Positions 23,704 to 31,038 of a stretch of DNA of 43,830 nt are shown piece after piece (the first letter of the stretch is position 1; the number at the start of each line of letters is the position of its first letter). A program made the translations under genes and the position numbers. The DNA comes from JAFAXD01 sp035472475 (GTDB lineage: Bacteria > Pseudomonadota > Alphaproteobacteria > Rhizobiales > Xanthobacteraceae), in NCBI GenBank assembly GCA_035472475.1, contig DATIPA010000139.1, positions 1 through 43,830 of the forward strand, written 5' to 3'. The notes under the pieces are model-generated. The model was not told the DNA's origin. It did not search any database and saw only the letters and a program-made list of their open reading frames with translations.

Positions 23704-24888
23704 ATGTCGGGAATTGGTCTGATGGCGAAGGTCGTCGCAGCAGTCGTGGTCGCCGCCGGGCGCGGAGTACGCGCCGGCGGTTTGCAGCCCAAGCAGTATC
23801 GCGACATTCAGGGCGTGCCGGTGATCCGCGCCGCTCTGGCGGCCTTTGCGGGCCACCCCGGCGTCCACCTGGTGCAGCCCGTGATCAACTTGGATGATCT
23901 CGCGCAATACCAGAGCGCCATTGGCGGGCTTTCCGTACTCGAGCCCGTGGCCGGCAGAGCGACCCGGCAGGGCTCGGTCGCAGCAGGCCTTGAGGCCGTC
24001 GAGCGCTATCACCCCGACCAAGTGCTTGTGCATGATGCGGCGCGTCCGTTCGTGTCGGCGGCGCTCATTGACCGTGCCCTCGCCTCCGAAGGCGCGGCGA
24101 TCCCCGCCCTGCCCGTGGTCGACACCGTCAAACTGGTCGCTGACGGCCGCGTGATCGAGACACTTGATCGAACGCGCTTGCGATCCGTGCAGACTCCGCA
24201 GGTCTTCGATTTCGAGGAATTGCTGTCGGCGCACAAAAAAGCGGCGGCCGCCGGCCGGCACGACTTTACTGACGATGCGTCGCTCGCAGAGTGGGCAGGA
24301 ATCGGCGTGGGCGTCTTCGAGGGAGACCCGGGCAACGTCAAGCTCACAACCGCAGAGGATTTCATGCGCGCCGAGACTGCCCGAGGCGTCCCACTGACCG
24401 ACGTCAGGATCGGCTCGGGTTACGACGTCCACGCTTTCGCGAGCGGCGACCACGTCATGCTCGGCGGCGTGCGCATTCCCCATGACAAAGGGTTGACCGG
24501 CCATTCCGACGCGGACGTCGCGCTGCACGCGTTGGTCGACGCCATTTTGGGCGCCCTCGCCGAAGGCGACATCGGAACGCACTTTCCGCCCAGCGATGAG
24601 CGCTGGCGCGGCGCCAGCTCCGACAAGTTCCTCGCGTTTGCAGTCGAACGGGTGCGGGCGCGCGGCGGCCAACTGGCGCATCTCGACGTAACGATCGTCT
24701 GCGAGGCCCCGCGCATCGGGCCCCACCGTGATGCGATGCGCCAACGCATCGCCGAGATTGCCGGCGTGTCGATCGACCGGGTGGCCGTGAAGGCGACCAC
24801 CAGCGAAAAGCTCGGCTTTACGGGCCGGCGGGAGGGAATCGCGGCGCACGCGACCGCAACCGTTCGATTGCCTTGGACGACCGGATGA
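23704..24888 (+). CDS. ispDF: Fused IspD/IspF isoprenoid biosynthesis enzyme
   Basis: A bifunctional protein of the MEP pathway. The N-terminal IspD half (2-C-methyl-D-erythritol 4-phosphate cytidylyltransferase) has VVVAAGRGVRAGG, PKQYRDI, VLVHDAARPFVS and the RTRLRSVQTPQ segment. The C-terminal IspF half (2,4-cyclodiphosphate synthase) begins at DVRIGSGYDVHAF with the metal ligands D and H, then HVMLGGVRIPHDKGL, GHSDADVALHALVDAILGA and the C-terminal KATTSEKLGFTGRREGI. The fusion is typical of alphaproteobacteria. ATG 23704 has a GGAG ribosome site 3 nt upstream; ATG 23722 (MAKVVAAVVV) is an equally good family start. Its stop overlaps the next gene by 4 nt (ATGA). Confidence 0.95.
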   Translation: MSGIGLMAKVVAAVVVAAGRGVRAGGLQPKQYRDIQGVPVIRAALAAFAGHPGVHLVQPVINLDDLAQYQSAIGGLSVLEPVAGRATRQGSVAAGLEAVERYHPDQVLVHDAARPFVSAALIDRALASEGAAIPALPVVDTVKLVADGRVIETLDRTRLRSVQTPQVFDFEELLSAHKKAAAAGRHDFTDDASLAEWAGIGVGVFEGDPGNVKLTTAEDFMRAETARGVPLTDVRIGSGYDVHAFASGDHVMLGGVRIPHDKGLTGHSDADVALHALVDAILGALAEGDIGTHFPPSDERWRGASSDKFLAFAVERVRARGGQLAHLDVTIVCEAPRIGPHRDAMRQRIAEIAGVSIDRVAVKATTSEKLGFTGRREGIAAHATATVRLPWTTG

Positions 24889-25391
24889 TCGATGCGCAGT
24901 TGCAAGCCGCCGCCCGGCGGGTGATTGACGCCTGCAGTGCGCGGCACCTCATGGTCGCGACCGCGGAGTCCTGCACCGGCGGTCTCGTTGTAGCGGCGCT
25001 GACCGAAATCGCAGGGTCATCGGCGGTGGTTGCCGCCGGCTTCGTCACCTACTCGAACGACGCCAAGCACGCGACGCTCGGCGTTCCGCTTGAGACGTTG
25101 CGCCAGCATGGCGCCGTCAGCCGCGCGACTGCGCTTGCGATGGCGGATGGTGTGCTCGCACGCAATCCGGTTGACGTGGCGGTCGCGGTCACCGGGATTG
25201 CGGGCCCGGGCGGCGGGTCGCCTGAAAAGCCTGTCGGCCTCGTATACTTCGCGGCCGCCACGCGCTCCGGCGAGCGACGCGCCAAGGAAGCGCGTTACGG
25301 CGATATCGGCCGCGCAGAGGTGCGCCACCGCTGCGTCGAGGTTGCGCTGGCGATGCTCGAGGAGCTCGCGCTGACCTACGCGGTGCCATAG
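24885..25391 (+). CDS. pncC: CinA C-terminal-type nicotinamide-nucleotide amidohydrolase (PncC)
   Basis: A 168-residue protein corresponding to the CinA C-terminal domain, which deamidates nicotinamide mononucleotide to nicotinate mononucleotide in NAD salvage. The motifs are ATAESCTGGLVVAALTEI with the catalytic-site Ser/Cys region, GFVTYSNDAKHATLGV, and VAVTGIAGPGGGSPEKPVG. It lacks the N-terminal molybdopterin-binding-like domain of full CinA. ATG 24885 overlaps the ispDF stop, so the two are coupled. Its 3' end overlaps the convergent ratA-like gene by 16 nt. Confidence 0.92.
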   Translation: MIDAQLQAAARRVIDACSARHLMVATAESCTGGLVVAALTEIAGSSAVVAAGFVTYSNDAKHATLGVPLETLRQHGAVSRATALAMADGVLARNPVDVAVAVTGIAGPGGGSPEKPVGLVYFAAATRSGERRAKEARYGDIGRAEVRHRCVEVALAMLEELALTYAVP

Positions 25392-25831
25392 ACCGCGTCG
25401 GCGCGGCGCTCGAAAGCCGACGCGAAACGGCGAAACACCGCATCGAACATGGCGCCCATGAGCAGACCGAACGCGCGGCTCTTGAACTCATAGAACAGGA
25501 AAAATTCGACCTCGCAGGAGGTCTCGCTGATCGGATGGAAGGCCCAGCGGTTCTCCATGCGGGTGAACGGACCACTGAGGTATTTGACGTCGATCGTGAG
25601 CGGCGACCGGTGGAGCGCGACGCGGCTGGTGAACGTCTCCTTGATGAGCTTATAGGCGACCGTCATGTCGGCGATCAGAACCTCGGTCCCGTCATCGCCC
25701 GTCTCACGACGGCGCACCTTGAGGGCGCTGCAGAACGGCACGAAACGCGGATACTGCTCAACGTCGGCGACGAGATCGAACATCTCGGCCGCCGAATGCG
25801 GAACCCGCCGCCTGGTCGAGATCTGAGGCAT
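25376..25831 (-). CDS. RatA/Coq10 family START-domain protein
   Basis: A 151-residue START-like (SRPBCC) protein. The motifs RRRVPHSAAEMFDLVADVEQYPRFVPFC, VAYKLIKETFTSRV and VEFFLFYEFKSRAFGLLMG are typical of the RatA/Coq10 family. Coq10 relatives bind coenzyme Q and support respiration; the E. coli member (RatA) was reported to block ribosome assembly, so naming it a toxin is not safe here. It starts one base inside the lipA stop (shared A at 25831), so it is translated with lipA. Conservation of lipA-ratA neighbourship in alphaproteobacteria favours a metabolic role. Confidence 0.88.
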   Translation of the reverse strand: MPQISTRRRVPHSAAEMFDLVADVEQYPRFVPFCSALKVRRRETGDDGTEVLIADMTVAYKLIKETFTSRVALHRSPLTIDVKYLSGPFTRMENRWAFHPISETSCEVEFFLFYEFKSRAFGLLMGAMFDAVFRRFASAFERRADAVYGTA

Positions 25832-26775
25832 CAGCCACGCGTCGCGGCGCGTACCGCCTGCAACCTGGCAAAATCCTCGCCGGCGTGATGCGATGATCGC
25901 GTCAACGGGCTCGATGACACCAGCAGGAAGCCCTTGGCATAGGCAATCGTCTCGAACCCCTTGAACTCGGTGGGCTCGACGAAGCGGGCGACCGCGTGAT
26001 GCTTGCGCGTCGGCTGCAGATATTGACCGATGGTCAGAAAATCGACGTCGGCCGAGCGCAGGTCATCCATCACCTGCAGCACCTCGTTCCGCTGCTCGCC
26101 CAAGCCGACCATGATGCCGGACTTGGTGAACATGGTCGGATCGATCTCCTTGACCTGCTGCAGCAGCCGGATCGAATGAAAATAGCGCGCGCCGGGCCGC
26201 ACCGTCAGATAAAGCGACGGCACCGTTTCGAGGTTGTGGTTGAAGACGTCGGGTTTGGCCGCAACCACGACGTCGAGCGCGCCGGGCTTACGCAGGAAGT
26301 CCGGTGTCAGCACTTCGATCGTCGTCGTCGGGCAGCGCTCCCGGATGGCGCGGATCACGGCGGCGAAATGTCCGGCGCCGCCATCGGCGAGATCATCGCG
26401 GTCGACCGAGGTCACGAACACGTGCGCCAGCCCGAGCTTGGCCGTCGCGTCGGCCACGTGCGCGGGCTCGCCGGGGTCGAGCGGGCCGGGCAGCCCGGTC
26501 CGCACGTTGCAGAACGCGCACGCCCGGGTGCACGTATCACCCATGATCAGAAAGGTGGCGTGCTTCTTCTCCCAGCACTCGCCGATATTCGGGCAGCCGG
26601 CCTCCTCGCACACCGTGTGCAAGCCGCTGTCGCGCATGATCCGCGCCGTATCGGCATAGCCCTTGGACACGGGCGCCTTGACGCGAATCCAATCCGGCTT
26701 CTTGAGAACGGGCGCATCCGGCCGATGCACCTTTTCGGGGTGCCGGGGTTTGGTGGTGTCGAGCACAACGGCCAT
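25831..26775 (-). CDS. lipA: Lipoyl synthase
   Basis: A 314-residue radical-SAM enzyme that inserts two sulfur atoms into octanoyl groups on lipoyl domains, making the lipoyl cofactor of PdhB and PdhC encoded nearby. The auxiliary cluster cysteines are C56, C61 and C67 (CEEAGCPNIGEC) and the SAM-cluster cysteines are C82, C86 and C89 (CTRACAFC). The C-terminal SSSPLTRSSHH contains the conserved RSS motif that binds the auxiliary cluster. ATG 26775 is used; a GTG 6 nt upstream is in frame. It is 50 bp downstream of the flavin-monooxygenase-like gene. Confidence 0.97.
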   Translation of the reverse strand: MAVVLDTTKPRHPEKVHRPDAPVLKKPDWIRVKAPVSKGYADTARIMRDSGLHTVCEEAGCPNIGECWEKKHATFLIMGDTCTRACAFCNVRTGLPGPLDPGEPAHVADATAKLGLAHVFVTSVDRDDLADGGAGHFAAVIRAIRERCPTTTIEVLTPDFLRKPGALDVVVAAKPDVFNHNLETVPSLYLTVRPGARYFHSIRLLQQVKEIDPTMFTKSGIMVGLGEQRNEVLQVMDDLRSADVDFLTIGQYLQPTRKHHAVARFVEPTEFKGFETIAYAKGFLLVSSSPLTRSSHHAGEDFARLQAVRAATRG

Positions 26776-26825
26776 GCGCACTAGATACGCGGCGCGATAT
26801 CATCCCGCAAGGCGACGCGGAGGGG

Positions 26826-27971
26826 CTAGCCGTTGGTCTTGCCCAGCAAGGCTGAGCAGTAACCGAGCGCGGTCAGTTCCCATGCCATACTGCGATGCGA
26901 CGCGGCCGCCGTGGCGTCCCGCAGGATCAACTGCAGCGGGTTGGTGTCGTACAGGAATTTCGAGCCGCTGATCGCCACGATCTTCTCGATCGCCTGGCGC
27001 GCCAGGATCACGGCGCGCGAGCCCCGGATCCGCGTGAGCGCGATGTCCTGTTCCGAAATCGGCGCGCCGGCGCGGAGCACCTCGTCGTTACTGTGCCCGT
27101 AAAACGACATGATGAGATTGGCCATTTCGACATCGAGGGTCGCTTCGGCGAACTTGCTCTGGATTGCCGGCCAGTCGGGTTGTGGCGGTGCCGAGGCCTG
27201 CTTGCGCAGCGCCTCGGTCGCGAGTTCGAGCGCACGCGTCGCCAAACCGACGATCACCGGGTTGAGTGAGAACGGAGTTACGAAATGACGCGGGGCACGC
27301 GCGAGCACGTAGTCCGGGTGAACGGCGCGCCCCGGCGGAGTTCCCTCCAGCATCGACGACCATCGTAGCGTACGCCATGCGGGAACGAAGACGTCCTCCG
27401 CCGCTCCAGCCTTGCTGCCCGTACCGGCGAGCCCGAGCACCTGCCAGTCATCGATCATCCGCAGTTCGGATCGAGGCACCAGCGTTCCGATCGAGTCCTC
27501 GCCTTCGACACTCGCATGCAGGACAACCCAGGTCGCGTGGTCGGATCCGCTGAGATACTGCCAGCGCCCGCTGAGACGGTAGCCGCGGTCGACTTTGCGC
27601 GCCTTGCCGTAGGGCACGACCGATGCGCAGAACAAAGCCGAACGATCCTCCCAAGCCTCCTCCTGTGCCTTCTGCGGAAACAGCGCGGCCATCCACGCCG
27701 TCTCCGTCAGGATGGCATAAACCCAGGCCGTCGAACCGCAGCCGGTCGCCAGCAGACGTGTGATCGCGGAGAAGACCGAGAAGTCCACTTCCGACCCGCC
27801 CAGCGCGCGCGGCAGCAGCACGTCGAGCAGGCCGGCCGCGCGCAGGTCGGCAATCGATTGCGCCGGCACCTTGCGCTCGCTATCGGTGCGCGCCGCGCGT
27901 TCGCGAAGTACCGGTACGAGCCGCCGCGCATGCTCCATCAACTTGTTCGTCGGCCTCTGCGCCACGGTCAA
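26826..27971 (-). CDS. Acyl-CoA dehydrogenase-fold flavin monooxygenase (HpaB/DszC/HsaA-like)
   Basis: A 381-residue protein of the acyl-CoA dehydrogenase superfamily. It starts ARRLVPVLRERAARTD, then SIADLRAAGLLDVLLPRALGGSE, CGSTAWVYA, YRLSGRWQYLSGSDHATWVVL and GLAGTGSKAGAAEDVFVP, a pattern found in two-component, reduced-flavin-dependent monooxygenases (DszC, HsaA, HpaB-like) rather than true acyl-CoA dehydrogenases: there is no visible catalytic Glu in the usual place. Such enzymes need a partner flavin reductase, which is not in the window. The substrate is not predictable. The start is TTG 27971 behind a GGAGAGGGG ribosome site; GTG 27965 is an alternative. It lies between lpdA and lipA, an unusual place. 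Confidence 0.8.
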   Translation of the reverse strand: MTVAQRPTNKLMEHARRLVPVLRERAARTDSERKVPAQSIADLRAAGLLDVLLPRALGGSEVDFSVFSAITRLLATGCGSTAWVYAILTETAWMAALFPQKAQEEAWEDRSALFCASVVPYGKARKVDRGYRLSGRWQYLSGSDHATWVVLHASVEGEDSIGTLVPRSELRMIDDWQVLGLAGTGSKAGAAEDVFVPAWRTLRWSSMLEGTPPGRAVHPDYVLARAPRHFVTPFSLNPVIVGLATRALELATEALRKQASAPPQPDWPAIQSKFAEATLDVEMANLIMSFYGHSNDEVLRAGAPISEQDIALTRIRGSRAVILARQAIEKIVAISGSKFLYDTNPLQLILRDATAAASHRSMAWELTALGYCSALLGKTNG

Positions 27972-28072
27972 TCAGCCCCTCTCCGCGAGGTAGGTCGCAA
28001 GCATTGCGATCGTCAATCAACACGCCGCCGGCGAATTCAATCGCAAAGAGACAACGACCTGGGTCTTGGTTC

Positions 28073-29494
28073 TCAGATGTTGAGCACACGCCCATAGGCG
28101 TCGAGCACCGCTTCCTTCATCATCTCGGACAGCGTGGGATGCGGGAACACGGTGTGCATCAGCTCTTCTTCGGTGGTCTCGAGGTTCATAGCAACCACGT
28201 AGCCCTGGATGAGTTCGGTTACTTCAGCCCCGACCATGTGGGCACCGAGGAGCTGCCCGGTTTTCTTGTCGAACACCACCTTGACCAGTCCCTGGTCCTC
28301 GCCGAGCGCGATCGCCTTGCCGTTGCCGATGAATGGAAAGCGCCCGACGCGGATCTCGTACTTCATCTCCTTGGCCTTCGCCTCGGTCAGGCCAACCGAG
28401 GCGATCTGCGGCGAGCAGTAAGTGCAGCCCGGGATCAATTGCTTGTCCATCGGATGGGGTTTGAGCCCCTTGATGGCCTCGACACAGATAACGCCCTCGT
28501 GTTCCGCCTTATGGGCGAGCAGCGGTGGACCGGCGACGTCACCGATGGCGTAGATTCCGGGGACGTTGGTCTTGCCGTAACCGTCGATCACGATCATGCC
28601 CCGGTCGACCTTCACGCCAAGTTTTTCGAGCCCGAGGTTTTCCACGTTGCCGACGACGCCGACCGCGGAAATCACGCGGTCAACCTCGATCGTCTGCGTG
28701 CCGCCCTTGCCGTCCTCAAACGTCGCGCGGACGGAGTTGCCGCTCTTGTCGAGCTTGGTGACCTTGGCGTTGGTGAAAATCTTGATGCCTTGTTTCTCGA
28801 AAGCTTTGCGGGCGAACGCCGCGATCTCCGCGTCCTCGGCCGGAAGGATCTGTGGCAGCACTTCGACCACCGTCACGTCGGCACCGAGCGTGCGGTAGAA
28901 CGAGGCGAATTCGACGCCGATCGCGCCCGAGCCGATGACGAGCAGCGATTTCGGCATCATGTCCGGCGCCATCGCCTCGAAGTAGGTCCAGATGAGCTTC
29001 TTGTCTGGCTCGATCCCAGGCAACACCCGCGGGCGCGCACCGGTCGCGATGATGATGTGCTTGGCCTCGTAGCTGCCTGGCCCAAGCGCGCCTTTGATGG
29101 CTTCGGTCTTCGAAGGCTTCACCGTGACCTTGCCGGGCGCATCGATCGCGGCTTCGCCCCAGATCACGGCGACCTTGTTCTTCTTCATCAGAAACCCGAC
29201 GCCGTCGTTGAGGCGCTTTGACACGGCGCGCGAGCGCTTGATCACGGCGGTCGGATCGTAGGTTACCTTCTCGGCGGACAAGCCATAGTCCTTGGCGTGT
29301 TGCAGATAGTGAAAGATCTCGGCGGAGCGCAGCAACGCCTTGGTCGGGATGCACCCCCAGTTGAGACAGATGCCTCCCAGATAGTCGCGCTCGATGATTC
29401 CGACCCTGTAGCCGAGTTGCGCGGCCCGGATCGCGGTCACGTAGCCGCCGGGTCCGGAGCCGATGATGAGAATGTCAAATGAGGTGTCGGGCAT
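28073..29494 (-). CDS. lpdA: Dihydrolipoyl dehydrogenase (E3)
   Basis: A 473-residue flavoprotein disulfide reductase that re-oxidises dihydrolipoyl groups with NAD+ in the pyruvate dehydrogenase and related complexes. FAD-binding IGSGPGGYVTAIRAAQLG is at the N-terminus, the redox disulfide is C43-C48 (GGICLNWGCIPTK), the NAD-binding GSGAIGVEFASFY is in the middle, and the partner subunit His/Glu pair is H452/E457 (HPTLSE). ATG 29494 (MPDTSFDIL) is chosen over the ATG 12 nt upstream. It lies in the pdh/lipoate block, separated from pdhC by the binding-protein gene. Confidence 0.97.
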   Translation of the reverse strand: MPDTSFDILIIGSGPGGYVTAIRAAQLGYRVGIIERDYLGGICLNWGCIPTKALLRSAEIFHYLQHAKDYGLSAEKVTYDPTAVIKRSRAVSKRLNDGVGFLMKKNKVAVIWGEAAIDAPGKVTVKPSKTEAIKGALGPGSYEAKHIIIATGARPRVLPGIEPDKKLIWTYFEAMAPDMMPKSLLVIGSGAIGVEFASFYRTLGADVTVVEVLPQILPAEDAEIAAFARKAFEKQGIKIFTNAKVTKLDKSGNSVRATFEDGKGGTQTIEVDRVISAVGVVGNVENLGLEKLGVKVDRGMIVIDGYGKTNVPGIYAIGDVAGPPLLAHKAEHEGVICVEAIKGLKPHPMDKQLIPGCTYCSPQIASVGLTEAKAKEMKYEIRVGRFPFIGNGKAIALGEDQGLVKVVFDKKTGQLLGAHMVGAEVTELIQGYVVAMNLETTEEELMHTVFPHPTLSEMMKEAVLDAYGRVLNI

Positions 29495-29568
29495 GGGTCT
29501 CAACACAGAGCTGGTGGCACGACAAATGTCGCTGCAAGACCCCGTTTCAAGCCCCCCGATTGGCTTGG

Positions 29569-29616
29569 CGGGGAATTCGCTTCCCCGGCGGGCGCGACGG
29601 ACAATTGACGTCCGTC
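29569..29616. repeat. Two hairpins upstream of lpdA
   Basis: CGGGGAA (29569-29575) pairs with TTCCCCG (29581-29587) around a 5-nt loop. GACGGAC (29596-29602) pairs with GTCCGTC (29610-29616) around a 7-nt loop. They lie in the 203-bp gap between the binding-protein gene and lpdA and would be in the lpdA leader if transcription crosses the gap. Confidence 0.5.
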
Positions 29617-29649
29617 TTCGTAAGCCAGGCGCGGGGCTACCGCAATCGT

Positions 29650-29674
29650 CCTGCGCGGGACGAGCCCGCGCAGG
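29650..29674 (-). terminator. Hairpin after the substrate-binding protein gene
   Basis: CCTGCGCGGG and CCCGCGCAGG form a perfect 10-bp stem (11 bp with the flanking T/A) and a 5-nt loop, starting 24 bp beyond the binding-protein stop on the minus strand. It is GC-rich without a T-run. It probably stops or attenuates transcription between this gene and lpdA. Confidence 0.55.
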
Positions 29675-29697
29675 ATCAGCACGCCTCTAATTCCAGC

Positions 29698-30909
29698 TCA
29701 ATTGTTGGCCAGTGCCGGGCAGCCGCCCTCATTAAGCGGGCGGAACGCCTGGTCGCCGGGGATGGTTGCAACAAGCTTGATGAGATCCCATTCGCCCTTC
29801 GACTCTTCGGGAGACTTGATCTGCACCAGATAGACGTCGTGCACCATGCGGCCGTCCGGCCGTAGCTTACCGTTGTCGGTGAACGCGTCCTTGACCTGAG
29901 ATTCACGCATTTTCGCCAACACGATTTTGGGGTCGGTGGAGTCGGTCGCTTCCACCGCTTTGAGATAGTTCCGCACCACCGAGTAGGTTCCGACCTGGAA
30001 CGTCGACGGCGCGGTTTTTCGTCTTGCAATGAACTTCTGCATGAAATCTTGCGACTCTTTGGTCAGGCCCGGCATCCAGGGCGTGACGTACATCATGCCC
30101 TTTGCGTTTTCGAGGCCGGCGCTCTTGATCCCGGGCAGCGAGTCGAGGCCAAACGGTACGACCTTCTGGCCACCGCGGACGATACCAAACTCGTTCGCCG
30201 CCTTGACGGCGTTGACGCCGTCGTCGCCGCCGTTGTTGATCGCAATAACGTCCGCCTTCGAAGCCTGGGCCTGCAAAACATAGGATGAATAATCGGTCGC
30301 ACCGAGCGGATGCGAGACCGAGCCGACGACCTTGCCGCCGTTCTTCTCGACCGCGTTCTTGACGGAATCCTGCAGCATCTTCCCGAAGATGTAATCGGCG
30401 GTGATGAAGTACCAGGTTTTGCCGAGCTGCGGCACGGCGCGGCCGATCGCGTTGCCGATCTCGTAGGTGTCGTAGACCCAATGCACCGAGTTGTTAGGCG
30501 CGCAGGCCTTGCCCGTGAAGTCCGCTGAGCCGGCGCTGGTCAACAACACCGCCTTGTTCTTCTGCTTGGCGATGTCGAGCACGGCAAACCCGACAGCCGA
30601 ATTCACCAGGTCGGTCACGGCATCAACTTTATCAACATCGAACCAGCGGCTGGCCAGCGCCGCGCCGACGTCAGGCTTGTTCTGATGATCGCCCGCGACA
30701 ATCTCGATCGGCTTACCGTTGACCTTGTTTCCGAATTCCTCGGCCGCCATCTTCGCGGCTTCCACCGACCCGTTGCCTGAGTTTTGCTCATAGCCGCCGG
30801 AGAGATCGGTCAGCACGCCGATCTTGACCTTGCCGTTGGCGATTTCCGCGTGCGCTGCGCCCGCCAACACAACCAAGCCGGCGGTGAGCGCGGCCCAAAC
30901 ATTTCTCAT
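29698..30909 (-). CDS. ABC transporter substrate-binding protein, branched-chain amino acid (LivK-like) type
   Basis: A 403-residue periplasmic binding protein of the type I (LivJ/LivK, peripla_BP_6) fold. The signal peptide MRNVWAALTAGLVVLAGAAHA is followed by mature EIANGKVKIGVLTDLSGGYE. Motifs: ALASRWFDVDKVDAV, ITADYIFGKMLQDSV, and the C-terminal GRMVHDVYLVQIKSPEESK. Family members capture amino acids, amides, urea or aromatic acids; the actual ligand is unknown. No permease or ATPase gene is in the window, so it is an orphan. Start ATG 30909 has a consensus ribosome site GGAGGA 4 nt upstream, and a TTGACA-type promoter precedes it, so it is expressed on its own although it sits within the pdh/lipoate block. 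Confidence 0.9.
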   Translation of the reverse strand: MRNVWAALTAGLVVLAGAAHAEIANGKVKIGVLTDLSGGYEQNSGNGSVEAAKMAAEEFGNKVNGKPIEIVAGDHQNKPDVGAALASRWFDVDKVDAVTDLVNSAVGFAVLDIAKQKNKAVLLTSAGSADFTGKACAPNNSVHWVYDTYEIGNAIGRAVPQLGKTWYFITADYIFGKMLQDSVKNAVEKNGGKVVGSVSHPLGATDYSSYVLQAQASKADVIAINNGGDDGVNAVKAANEFGIVRGGQKVVPFGLDSLPGIKSAGLENAKGMMYVTPWMPGLTKESQDFMQKFIARRKTAPSTFQVGTYSVVRNYLKAVEATDSTDPKIVLAKMRESQVKDAFTDNGKLRPDGRMVHDVYLVQIKSPEESKGEWDLIKLVATIPGDQAFRPLNEGGCPALANN

Positions 30910-30945
30910 CCTGTCCTCCCGTGTGTCAGGTCAAACCCCTGAAAC

Positions 30946-30976
30946 CGCATACTCCAGACCCGCGAGCCGGTGTCAA
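30946..30976 (-). promoter_or_regulatory. Candidate sigma-70-type promoter of the binding-protein gene
   Basis: A perfect -35 TTGACA (30976-30971) and a -10-like TATGCG (30951-30946) are 19 bp apart, ending 36 bp before the ATG at 30909. The -35 hexamer is convincing; the -10 and spacing are less so. Confidence 0.45.
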
Positions 30977-31038
30977 CGCGAGCCCGCCCCCGTCCGCGTT
31001 CGATGCGTTGTGCAACGGCCCGTCATCGGGGAACTGCG

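Noticed and set aside
25376..25831. A type II toxin-antitoxin system based on the RatA-like name
   Set aside because: There is no antitoxin partner, and the Coq10/START relationship and lipA linkage suggest a respiratory role.
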